From Arachidicoccus sp050436765 (GTDB lineage Bacteria > Bacteroidota > Bacteroidia > Chitinophagales > Chitinophagaceae), in assembly GCF_050436765.1 (NCBI RefSeq), contig NZ_JBNQGD010000066.1, positions 1 through 59,373 on the forward strand: a stretch of 59,373 nt of DNA, written 5' to 3'. This document shows, piece by piece, positions 1-10,400 of the stretch (the first letter of the stretch is position 1; every line of letters starts with the position of its first letter). Under the pieces are notes generated by a model that saw only the letters and a program-made list of their open reading frames with translations, was not told the origin of the DNA and did no database searches. Made by a program: the position numbers and the translations under genes.

Positions 1-7
1 TATTACC

Positions 8-493
8 ATGCTGCCAAATAATATACATCATATTTTTACTGTTTTATGGCTGAATAAGAATAATAGGCTGCATCAATTTTTTTCAAGACCTTCAACCTTG
101 ACGGCAACAACTGTTTATATTATTGTGGTTGCCGCCGTGTATAATATTATTTTGCGAAGACTTGGCCACCCGCAGGGATTATTCAAGTTGGCGGATGAAT
201 TACTTCATAGTGTTGTACCGTTTTTGGTTTTATTGTTTTGGTGGTTGTATGTACCAAAAAAGTCTTTAGAATGGCGGCAGCTCTGGAGCTGGCTGCCTTA
301 TCCTTTGGCATATCTAATTTATACGTTTATTCATGGAATTTATACAAATTATTACCCTTATCCATTTGTAGATGTAACTGCCTTGGGTTATCAAAAAGTA
401 TTTATTAACTGCTTAGCCATGACACTGGTATTCCTATTGTTTTCATTGTTATTCATAGCTATAAACAGAGGTCGCAAAAAGACGAAAGTTTAA
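8..493 (+). CDS. Pr6Pr-type integral membrane protein, probably lacking its N-terminus
   Basis: A 161-residue hydrophobic protein with about four membrane segments (roughly residues 33-50, 65-83, 95-112 and 131-152). The pattern of a His-Ser-x-x-Pro stretch, a WxxxPxxxLxWxxxxxWLxYP motif, and YPYPFVDV followed by a Gly is what I associate with the Pr6Pr family of membrane proteins, whose function is unknown. Family members are usually near 200 residues with six membrane spans, so this reading frame, which is open to the left window edge, probably begins upstream and the ATG at 8 may be internal. Its 3' end overlaps the convergent lptB gene by 4 bases. Family call is from memory of the motif pattern, not a search. 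Confidence 0.55.
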   Translation: MLPNNIHHIFTVLWLNKNNRLHQFFSRPSTLTATTVYIIVVAAVYNIILRRLGHPQGLFKLADELLHSVVPFLVLLFWWLYVPKKSLEWRQLWSWLPYPLAYLIYTFIHGIYTNYYPYPFVDVTALGYQKVFINCLAMTLVFLLFSLLFIAINRGRKKTKV

Positions 494-1283
494 GATGTCT
501 GTTCTTCTTTTTGGGAAGGTTGTTTTCCCATTTCTAAAATCCAGTCTTTACGTTTCAATTCAAAGTTAGTTCCTAGGTATAAACGGCGTACTTGCTCATC
601 TTGCGCGAGCTGTTCCGCTGTTCCGTGTTTAAAAATTTTTCCTTCAATCAAGAGATATGCGCGATCACAAATTGAAAGCGTTTCATTCACGTTGTGATCT
701 GTAATTAAGATACCGATATTTTTATATTTCAATTTGGCAACGACGGCCTGGATATCTTCAACTGCAATAGGATCGACACCTGCAAAAGGTTCATCCAATA
801 AAATAAACTTTGGGTCGACGGCCAATGCTCGGGCGATTTCAGTTCTGCGCCTTTCTCCGCCACTCAAACTGTCCCCATTATTTTTGCGTACATGATGGAG
901 GTTAAATTCATCTAAGAGAGACTCTAGTTTCTCAAGACGTTCTCCTTTAGTAAGCTTAGTCATTTCCAAAACAGCCGTTATGTTGTCTTCCACACTTAGT
1001 TTACGAAACACAGAAGCCTCTTGTGGTAGATAGCCAATGCCCATTTGTGCACGCTTATACATGGGTAATTTCGTGATATCTTCTTCATTTAGATNNNNNN
1101 NNNNGAACCGCTATCGGGCCTTATTAACCCCACTACCATATAAAAAGAGGTTGTTTTGCCTGCGCCGTTGGGGCCTAGTAACCCCACTATTTCGCCTTGC
1201 GTAACATTCACAGACACTTTATTTACTACTGTTCTGTTCCGATAGGTCTTTACTAATTCGTTAGTGGAAATGGTGATGCTCAA
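490..1283 (-). CDS. lptB: LPS export ABC transporter ATP-binding protein LptB, interrupted by an assembly gap
   Basis: LptB is the cytoplasmic ATPase that powers lipopolysaccharide extraction from the inner membrane with LptFG and transport over the Lpt bridge. The N-terminal part has Walker A GPNGAGKTT at residues 37-45. The C-terminal part has the LptB-typical YLPQEASVFRKLS Q-loop region, the signature LSGGERRRTEIARAL, Walker B FILLDEPFAGVDP and the switch His in LITDHNV. Ten Ns at 1095-1104 separate the halves. Reading back from the gap edge gives LNEEDITKLPMYKRAQ, which continues the LptB sequence, so the gene is whole apart from the gap. With exactly ten Ns the frame breaks, so the gap length is a placeholder; five or eight bases would keep frame. 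Start is the ATG at 1283. Confidence 0.93.
1095..1104. other. 10-N assembly gap inside lptB
   Basis: Ten undetermined bases lie between the Walker A exon and the Q-loop part of lptB. The real gap must be 2 modulo 3 bases long to keep the reading frame, so ten is an arbitrary filler length. The gap should not be read as a mutation. Confidence 0.97.
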
Positions 1284-1427
1284 AGTTTTCTATTTTTACA
1301 AAAGTAATTATTAAAGGGCAATGAAAATTTGCTACTGCTATTATTCACTTTTTTTAAAAAATGATCCTTAATTCTAAGGCTACATAAATATTTTTGCTTG
1401 CATTCTTTAAGTGTATAGTTTATCTTA

Positions 1428-2819
1428 TTATTGCTGTTGAATGGCTTCCATTTCGGCGACTGTTTTTGGCGGCATTTTGTTTCCTAGTATTCGATTTCCT
1501 TTTTCCGTGATGAGAACTTCGTCTTCAATACGGATACCACCGAAAGTTTTGAATTTTTCTAATTCGGAATAATTAATAAAATTAGCGAGCTTATTTTTTG
1601 ACTTCCATATATCAATTAGGGTGGGAATAAAATAGATACCTGGCTCTACAGTAATAGTAAAACCCGGTTCCAATGCACGACCCAATCGTAAAGACTTCCA
1701 CCCAAAATTCGTTTGCTTTTTCATCTGCTGTGTATAGCCCACATATTGTTCACCCAAATTTTCCATGTCGTGTACATCTAAGCCAATCATGTGCCCTAAG
1801 CCACATTGAAAAAACAGCGTATGTGCATCTGCTGCCAAAGCCTCTTTCACGTCTCCTTTGATGATACCAAAACTTTTCAGGCCCTCCAGCAACATTTCTC
1901 CAGACAAAGCATGAATGTCTTTGTACAAAGTGCCCGGTTTGCATGCATCAATCGCCGCCAACTGAATGGCTAAAATCATGTTGTACATATCTTTTTGTAA
2001 ATCAGTAAACTTACCATTCACCGGTGCTGTGCGTGTTAAATCACCAGCATAATGCATAGCTGTTTCGGCACCTATGTCGCATAAGGCCATTTGTCCGGAT
2101 TCCAATACCACATTTCTTGCATGAATGTGCAATGTTTCGCCGCTCGCAGTCAGGATGGCAGGATAAGCCAATTGACCACCGGAGCTTAACGCGAGCCCTT
2201 CGACGAGCCCCGCAACTTCAAGTTCCGTTTTTCCCGGACGAACTGATTTCATGAATAGTTCGTGCATTTCTGCAGAAATATCCACCGCTTTTTCCATTTC
2301 TTCAATTTCTTCGGGCTGTTTATAAGAGCGCATAGACACAATGGTTTTAATTAATTCTACAGAAGCCTTGTCAGCACAAACTTGAGGCGGCATGCCTAAC
2401 CATTCATGTAGTTTCAATGTATGTTCGTCTCTATAAGGAGGTAAAAAATGAATGGTTCGCCCGCCATGATAGGCGGATTGCAGAATGCTTATTATTGCCT
2501 TATATTTTTTCACTTCGCTGATAGCCGTTTTTCCCGCCCAGTCTTTCATAGACGCTTGAGGGCCGGTCCATATGATATCGTCGATCGTTAGATCATCCCC
2601 AAACAAGGTTTCTGTGTCGTTATCTATATCTATAATTACGCCAAGATGAGGTAAGTCAATACCTACATAATAAAGGAAAGAACTATCTTGCCGGAATGTA
2701 TAGCCATTGTGCAGGAAGTTCATGCCCACTTGTTCATTACCCATTAATAGTATTATCCCTGACTTTACTTTTGATTTTAGTTGCGAACGACGTTGTTGGT
2801 ATATTTCTGCGTTAAACAC
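1428..2819 (-). CDS. pepP: Xaa-Pro aminopeptidase (aminopeptidase P, M24B)
   Basis: A 463-residue cytoplasmic metallopeptidase that removes N-terminal residues preceding proline. Residues 1-130 match the aminopeptidase P N-terminal domain (AMP_N), with MGNEQVGMN and FRQDSSFLYYVG. The pita-bread domain supplies the five dinuclear-metal ligands: Asp248 and Asp260 (CDIGAE...YAGDLTRT), His343 (GLGHMIGLDVHD), Glu392 (VEPGIYF) and Glu432 (GIRIEDEVLIT). Length is normal for the family. It lies 144 bases upstream of lptB on the same strand and could be cotranscribed with it, but there is no functional link. Start is the ATG at 2819. Confidence 0.93.
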   Translation of the reverse strand: MFNAEIYQQRRSQLKSKVKSGIILLMGNEQVGMNFLHNGYTFRQDSSFLYYVGIDLPHLGVIIDIDNDTETLFGDDLTIDDIIWTGPQASMKDWAGKTAISEVKKYKAIISILQSAYHGGRTIHFLPPYRDEHTLKLHEWLGMPPQVCADKASVELIKTIVSMRSYKQPEEIEEMEKAVDISAEMHELFMKSVRPGKTELEVAGLVEGLALSSGGQLAYPAILTASGETLHIHARNVVLESGQMALCDIGAETAMHYAGDLTRTAPVNGKFTDLQKDMYNMILAIQLAAIDACKPGTLYKDIHALSGEMLLEGLKSFGIIKGDVKEALAADAHTLFFQCGLGHMIGLDVHDMENLGEQYVGYTQQMKKQTNFGWKSLRLGRALEPGFTITVEPGIYFIPTLIDIWKSKNKLANFINYSELEKFKTFGGIRIEDEVLITEKGNRILGNKMPPKTVAEMEAIQQQ

Positions 2820-3268
2820 TGTATTTGATTTTTCTGAGTATTTGATTTTTCCGATTTTAAAAGTAAAGATTATCCTTTAATCAGAAGAGGTTCTAACGTT
2901 AAACTTTTTGTGAAGCAGAATTTTTCGACGTGTGTTTTTGTGTTGTGTTTATAAAAAACGTAAAGAACGACTGGTACCTCTTCTTGTTTCCAATAATTTT
3001 TTGCTCAGAAATCTTGTTGAATGATTACCAAAATAAAACACAAATTCTTTTAAGAGTTACTCAAACAAAATTTTTCAGGAAATTTATCCTTATCTTACTG
3101 TAAATTATATTTAACGGAATACAACGAGCTATTAAATAGACTTGTGCTGATAATATAAACATTTGGGATGCAAAATACAGATGGGCCTGCTTTTTGTAAA
3201 AAAAAATAATTGAGAAAACGTCAATTATTACTTCAAGATTCTATTTCGATAAGATACAATACAAATAA
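2820..3268. other. AT-rich intergenic region between divergent pepP and the glucan synthase gene
   Basis: About 450 bases separate two divergent genes and must carry both promoters. I see no convincing TAnnTTTG element, small gene, RNA or repeat in it. The stretch just before 3269 is rich in A and T and has no Shine-Dalgarno-like sequence. Confidence 0.6.
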
Positions 3269-4432
3269 ATGAATAGAATAGTTAATACGGTAGATGATAT
3301 TATTTTGCGTATGCGCACTTATTTTATGGGAGAGGGTATGCAGCAAAGACGGTATAAAGGAGAAGCTCCTTTGATAGCTGAATTATTTAGTGTTGCACAA
3401 ATGCGTGTGTATGGCCAAGAGGTGGCAAAAGGGCATGTTTTATCTGAAGGGAAGACGCCGGATAAATTATTGAGGCGCCTTGACAATAATGGAAAAGTCT
3501 TGCTTAGAGTAAGAAGCCTGCTGACTGATGCTGTCAAGGAAAAAAAGTCGATTTCGCCGGCGAGTGAATGGCTGTTGGATAACTTTTATTTAATTGAGGA
3601 ACAAATTGCTATTGGCAAAAAACACTTGCCTAAAGGCTATAGCCAAAACTTACCGCATCTTGGCAGTGGCGTCTCGGAAGACCTTCCACGGGTCTATGAT
3701 ATCGCATTAGAAATAATTGCGCATAGTGACGGCCGCGTAGATTTGGCGAATTTATCGAGTTTTATTGAGTCTTATCAAATGGTAAATGAACTTACCTTGG
3801 GTGAACTTTGGGCTATACCCATCATGTTGAGGTTGGCATTGATTGAAAATATTAGGCGTATCGCTGCAAATATTGCCATCAATAGAATCGATAGAAATAT
3901 TGCCAATTATTGGGCAGAGGTATTGATGAATGGAGCCGAAAAAAACCCGAAGGATTTAATTATTTATATTGCGGATATGGCTCATTCTGAGCCAGTATTG
4001 TCAGATTCATTTGTGGCAGAATTTACGAGAAGCCTGCAAGGCAAAGGTGCTGGCTTGTCAATGGCACTTACCTGGATCGAACAACAACTTTCAGAAACGG
4101 GTTATACCAGTGCTGAATTGGTGCATATAGAAAATCAAAAGCAAGCGGCTAATCAAGTTTCTATGCGTAACAACATAGAAAGTATGCGACTGTTGCGGAC
4201 AACCAATTGGCAAGAGTTTGTGGAAAGTGTAAGTTGTGTTGAGCATCTTTTACGTGAAGATATAGATGGTGTCTATGGGAGTATGGATTTTGCCACGCGA
4301 GATGTTTATCGTCATGTTATTGAAAATATTGCACAAAAAAGTAAGACTTCCGAAGTGGCTGTTGCCCGCATTGCAATAGAGCTTGCAAAAAAAATAAAGC
4401 TGAAAATGATCAGCAACGTAAAAATCATGTAG
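3269..4432 (+). CDS. Cyclic beta-1,2-glucan synthase, N-terminal part (split from the rest by a -1 frame change)
   Basis: This 387-residue frame corresponds to the extreme N-terminal segment of NdvB/ChvB-type cyclic glucan synthases. Recognisable family segments are LLRRLDNNGKVL, SPASEWLLDNFYLIEEQI, LPHLGSG...LPRVYDIA and LTLGELWAIPIMLRLALIENI. It ends prematurely at 4432 after leaving the family sequence at the A8 run 4387-4394. Reading on in the -1 frame from that run gives RKNHVGYFLIDKGLAETQ, which matches the conserved HVGYYLID segment and leads directly into the downstream open frame. So the true product is one protein of about 2900 residues. Whether the split is a sequencing indel, a real mutation or recoding cannot be decided here. 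Start is the ATG at 3269. Confidence 0.88.
   Translation: MNRIVNTVDDIILRMRTYFMGEGMQQRRYKGEAPLIAELFSVAQMRVYGQEVAKGHVLSEGKTPDKLLRRLDNNGKVLLRVRSLLTDAVKEKKSISPASEWLLDNFYLIEEQIAIGKKHLPKGYSQNLPHLGSGVSEDLPRVYDIALEIIAHSDGRVDLANLSSFIESYQMVNELTLGELWAIPIMLRLALIENIRRIAANIAINRIDRNIANYWAEVLMNGAEKNPKDLIIYIADMAHSEPVLSDSFVAEFTRSLQGKGAGLSMALTWIEQQLSETGYTSAELVHIENQKQAANQVSMRNNIESMRLLRTTNWQEFVESVSCVEHLLREDIDGVYGSMDFATRDVYRHVIENIAQKSKTSEVAVARIAIELAKKIKLKMISNVKIM
4385..4396 (+). other. A8 slippery run joining the two glucan synthase frames
   Basis: The bases GC followed by eight A and TA are read in the first frame as GCA AAA AAA ATA. A -1 slip on A_AAA_AAA reads AAT next and enters the frame that continues to 11973. 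An extra A inserted in the mRNA by polymerase slippage, or one missing A in the assembly, would have the same result. Confidence 0.8.
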
Positions 4433-4482
4433 GTTATTTTTTAATTGATAAAGGTCTTGCTGAAACGCAGAAACTCGCCCAA

Positions 4483-7400
4483 ATGAAATGTTCATTTTGG
4501 GATCATGTAAACGCATTTTGTAAGAAATGTGGTTTCTCTATTTATGCGCTCGCCAATGTCATGGGCACTTTATTTATTTGTTTTTGGCTCTGCATTTTTA
4601 CGTACCATAAGCAGATGCACGTTTGGGTTGTCGTATTAGTGGGGGTGCTTTCTTTTGTAGTCGCAAGTTATTTAATTAGTGCCATCATCAATTGGGTGGC
4701 AACCCTAATTATTAAGCCGAAAATTTTACCTAAAATGGATTTTGTAAAATTTTTACCTTCGGAATATAGAACACTGATAGCTATTCCTTGTATGCTTTCT
4801 AATGAAAGCGAAGTGGAGGAACTGGTGGAAGCTTTGGAAGTTAGATATTTGGCTAATCCACAGGCGCATTTGCATTTTGCTTTATTAAGCGATTATAAAG
4901 ATGCACCGGTAGAAACGATGCCCTCTGATCGGAAATTACTTCAAATGGCTATAGAGCGGATTGAAACTTTAAATAAAAAATATAAGAGTCCGTCTGGAGA
5001 TATCTTTTTCTTATTTCATCGACCAAGGAAATGGAATAAACGCGAAAAAAGTTGGATGGGCTTTGAGAGAAAGCGGGGGAAGCTTAGTGATTTAAATGCT
5101 TTACTTAGGGGCCAGGGAGATGAATCTGATTTTATGACCATCGTTGGCGAATACAGCGTATTGACAAATGTAAAATATGTAATAACCTTAGATTCCGATA
5201 CCCAATTGCCCAGAGAAGCCGCTACAAAAATGATTGCGACCATGGCGCATCCCTTAAATAAGCCTGTCTACGACGCCACATTAAAAAGAGTAGTAGATGG
5301 TTATACCATATTGCAGCCCAGGCTGGCCGTGACGTTACCGAAATCCAGTAGCTCTTTGTTTACCCTGATGCATAGCAATGATTCCGGCCTAGACCCTTAT
5401 ACAAAGGTAACCTCAGATGTTTATCAGGACTTGTTTGCAGAAGGGTCATTTATAGGAAAAGGTATTTATGACGTGGATATTTTTGAAAAAGTATTAAAGG
5501 ATAGATTTCCGTTAAATAGAATATTAAGTCACGATTTACTTGAGGGATGTTATACAAGATCTGGCCTGATCAGTGACGTTCAATTGTACGAAGGTTTTCC
5601 TGGTTCATATTTAGCCGATATGGCACGCAGACATCGCTGGATTCGCGGCGATTGGCAGATTGCCGGCTGGGCCCTGCCATTGTCCTTAAACAAAGATGGG
5701 CACTTGTGTAAAAATCATTTGTCAGCCTTGTCAAGGTGGAAAATTTGGGATAATATTCGTCGTAGCCTTATGCCAATTGCGTTTATTGCTTTATTAATTA
5801 TAGGCTGGACACTTTTGCCCATGCCATGGTTTTGGACAACAATTGTAGTGTTGACTCTTTTCTTACCTGTTATTATTATTGCACTGTGGCATTTGGCGCA
5901 TAAACCAAAAGACTTAGATTTTTCCTCCCATTTTAATGAGTTTGTGCAAGCGGCTTCGTTAAATTTTTTGCAATCATTTTTATACCTGGCGAGCCTTCCT
6001 TTCGAAGCATATTACAATTTGGATGCAATCGTTCGTACCAATTGGCGAATGATTATCTCTAATAAGAAATTATTGGAATGGACTCCTTCGAGTAGCAGTA
6101 ATGCGGCGGGAAACAAAACACTTTTAAAAACCTATCTAATTATGTGGTCTGCACCGTTTGTAGCTGTGGCGACCGCGTTATTATTGCTTTATTTGGGTAA
6201 TAGTGGGTTTTTAACATCCATGCCTATTCTAGTTTTGTGGGTTATTGCGCCTATGATTGTTTGGAAAATAAGTGCACCCCGTAAACTAAAATCGGCTTTT
6301 CTGGAAGAGGAAGAAAAATATTTTTTACATCATATCTCCCGTAAAACCTGGTACTTCTTTGAGAGTTTTGTAACAGAAGATGAGAATTGGCTGCCACCTG
6401 ATAATTTCCAAGAGCACCCTAAGAGTATAATAGCTCATCGCACGTCTCCTACTAATATCGGGTTGACTTTATTGGCTAATTTGTCGGCATACGACTTTGG
6501 TTATATTTCTATTAACGACTTGATTCTTAGGACAAGTGGTACTTTTAAAACGATGAATGTATTAGAGCGATATCAAAACCATTTCTTCAACTGGTACGAT
6601 ACGCTTACGCTTCAGCCGCTTAATCCTAAATACATTTCTACGGTAGATAGCGGGAATCTGGCCGGGCATTTAATTACCCTTCGACAAGGACTTTTATCTC
6701 TTCCTTCTCAAATGGTAGTAAATGAAAATATTTTTTCTGGATGGAGGGATACGCTACTAGTAGCTTATAGGGAATTAGAGAGAAAAGAGGCTAAAAACTT
6801 AGATGGGCTTTTGACATTCTTGAATAATTTGTGTGCAGCACCCCCATCTTCTTTAATGGATGTGTATGCTACCATGAAAAGCATACTTAGACAGGTGAAT
6901 GAAGGTGTAGAAAAATATTTTTCAGATACAAATGAGCAAAGCCATCATTGGATGACTAAGTTGCAACAACAAATCGTTTCGATTTTAAGAGAGACAGAGG
7001 ACTTTCTTCCGTGGTTAAAAGGTTCTATCCCTGAAAAATTCAGAGGCCTCCCATTATTTATCAAGGGGCCTAGTTTTTTGGAATTAAAAGACTGGAAAGA
7101 AAAATATTCTGTAGATATTGAACAACTAATTTCTTTGCCCAATTCCGAAGAGGAATTTGAATGGTTAAATAATTTAAAGCAGCAATTAGCTATAGGTAGT
7201 AGAAAAGCTTTGGAAAAAATTACATTGCTGGAAAATCTTTCACAAGAATGTTCTATTTTCTCTCAATTGGAATACAGATTTTTATATGACGGCTCGAAGC
7301 ATTTGTTGCGCATTGGTTTTAACGTAGATGAACATTTGCCCGATAATAGCTATTACGATCTTCTGGCGTCCGAAGTGAGATTGGGGATTTTTGTCGCTAT

Positions 7401-10400
7401 CGCGCAAAGCAAATTGCCTCAAGAGTGTTGGTTTACTTTGGGACGACTATTAGTGAATGCAGGGAAAGCGCCGGTGTTGTTATCGTGGAGTGGTTCAATG
7501 TTTGAATATTTGATGCCACAATTGGTAATGCCTTCTTATGAGAATACATTGATAACCCAAACCAATAGCGCAATGGTTCGACGCCAAATCGAATATGGTA
7601 AGCAACGTGGGGTTCCCTGGGGCATTTCCGAATCGGGTTATAATGCTGTAGATACAAGTTTGAATTATCAATACCGTGCTTTTGGTGTCCCTGGACTTGG
7701 ATTAAAAAGAGGTTTGGGGGATGATCTGGTGATTGCTCCTTATGCAGCATTACTGGCTTTGATGATTGCGCCGAAGCAAGCATGTGAGAATCTGCAACGC
7801 CTAACTCAAGAAGGTTTCGAAGGGCAATATGGTTTTTACGAAGCTATTGATTATACTTCCTCACGCTTGCCTCGTGGCCAAGAAGGGGTCCTTATTCGTT
7901 CTTTCATGGTACATCATCAGGGGATGGGGTTTTTGTCTTTGGCTTCTTTACTCTTAAATCATAGAATGCAAAGACGATTTGAGAGTGATCCTCAATTTCA
8001 GGCAACCTTATTATTGTTGCAAGAAAAAATTCCTCGCACGTCTACCTATTACTCGCACACTGGTAATATTTCTCAAACAAATATTCCGGCAATGGAGCCG
8101 CAAATGCGTATTATTGGTACACCAAATACCCCGATTCCTGAAATACAATTATTGTCAAACAGTAACTATCATGTGGTTACCAGCAATGCTGGAGGAGGTT
8201 ACAGTCGTTGGAGAAACATCGCTATAACTCGATGGAGAGAGGACGGCACTAGAGATAATTGGGGTGTATTTTGTTATATCAAGGATATTGAGACAGGCGC
8301 TTTCTGGTCAAATACTTATCAGCCGGTGTTACAAACTGCAAAAAATTATGAAGCTATTTTTTCTCAAGGCCATGCCGAATATCGTCGCATAGATAATGGA
8401 TTCGAATGTCGAACAGAGGTGGTGGTATCTCCAGAAGATGATGTAGAAGTTAGACGGGTACGCATCACCAATAGAAATAGTTCAAAAAGGGTACTGGAAG
8501 TTACCAGTTATGCCGAAGTCGTATTGGCACCTCAGGCGGCAGATGAAGCACATCCGGCCTTCAGTAACCTTTTTGTGCAAACAGAAATTTTGAAGGACGA
8601 AAAGACTATTTTGTGTTCAAGGCGACCCCGTTCTAAAGAAGAACAACCACCTTGGATGTTTCATTTGATGTCACTAAATGGCGCTGATGCTGAAACCATT
8701 TCTTATGAAACGGATAGGATGGAATTTATTGGACGAACCAATTCTGTAAAAGCACCCAAAGCGTTGCTTACAGATACCGCATTGTCGGGCAGTGACGGCT
8801 CTGTATTAGATCCTATAGTCGCTATTCGTTACCGTATTTTTTTAAAAGCAAATCAAACAGCAACCTTTGACCTGATTTTGGGTGTCGCTGAGACGAAAGA
8901 AAAATGCAAAGCCCTACTGCAAAAATATCAGGATAGACATTTGAAGAATAGGGCTTTTGAGCTGTCTTGGACGCATAGTCAAGTATTATTAAGGCAAATA
9001 AACGCTACAGAAGCTGAAGCACAATTATTTAATCGCATTGCCGGATCTATAATCTACCCCAATGTTGCATTGCGTGCAGCGCCTGTTATTATACGTAATA
9101 ATTCCAGAGGTCAGTCAGACCTGTGGGCATATTCTATTTCAGGTGATTTGCCTATTGTGCTATTACGTGTGCAAAGCATTGAGAATTTAGATCTGGTCAA
9201 GCAACTAGTTAAGGCACATGTTTACTGGAGGTTGAAAGGGATTATGGTGGATTTGGTTATTTGGAATGAAGATTTTGGGTCCTACCGACAAGAATTTCAA
9301 GATCAAATACAGAGTTTTGTTACCTCTGCCAATAGTGTTTCTACCAGTAGTCATTCGGGTAATATTTTTATACGTTCAACAGATCAGATATCAAATGAAG
9401 ACCGAATATTATTTCAATCAGTAGCGAGAATTATAATAGAAGATAATGCTGGAACATTGTCTGAACAAATAAGTAAAAAAATTATCGCAAAGCCGCTCCC
9501 TTCTGTATTTGAGCCAATTTTGATTAATAAAGAGAGGAATAAAAGAGCCAGCCCGATCGAACTGCCTAAGGATTTATTATTTTACAATGGTTTTGGTGGT
9601 TTTACAAAAGACGGACGAGAATATATACTCCTTTCCAGTAAGGACAAACCTACGCCGGCACCCTGGGTAAATGTGATTGCCAATGAAAATTTTGGGACTG
9701 TTGTTTCTGAGTCCGGAAGCGCTTATACTTGGCAAGAAAATGCACATGAGTTTAGGGTTTCTCCATGGGAAAATGATCCTATTACAGATGCTTGTGGCGA
9801 AGCCATTTATATTCGCGATGAGGAAAGTGGAAAGTTTTGGTCCCCCACTCCTTTGCCCAAATTAAGTCAAGAACCCTATATTACGAGACACGGTTTTGGT
9901 TACAGTGTATTTGAGCATATTGAAGAAGAGATATTTACCCAATTATGGGTATATGTTGATTTAGTCGCAAATATTAAATTTAATGTTTTAAAAATTAAAA
10001 ATTTATCTAATCGAAATCGTAAATTATCTGCTACCAGCTATGTTGAATTGATTCTAGGTGATTTGTCGCAAAAAACTTCTATGCATATTATTTCGGAACT
10101 CGATGAAGAGACGAATGCAGTTTTTGCTTATAATAAATACAATACACCTTTTGCGAAGAAAGTAGTTTTTTTAGACGTTAATAATATCAACAAAAGTGTT
10201 ACGGCAGACCGGTCTGATTTTCTTGGTCGCAATGGTAACTTCCAGAATCCTGAAGCGATGCAACGTATACGCTTGTCCGGAAAAGTAGGGGCTGCATTAG
10301 ATCCGTGCATAGCGGTACAGGTAACGATAGATGTGTTCCCAATGGAAGAAAAAGAAATAATTTTTAAATTGGGCGTAGGGGATAATGAACAACATGCACG

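Noticed and set aside
7433..7783. 116-codon minus-strand frame inside the glucan synthase
   Set aside because: Shadow of a conserved coding region; no own features.
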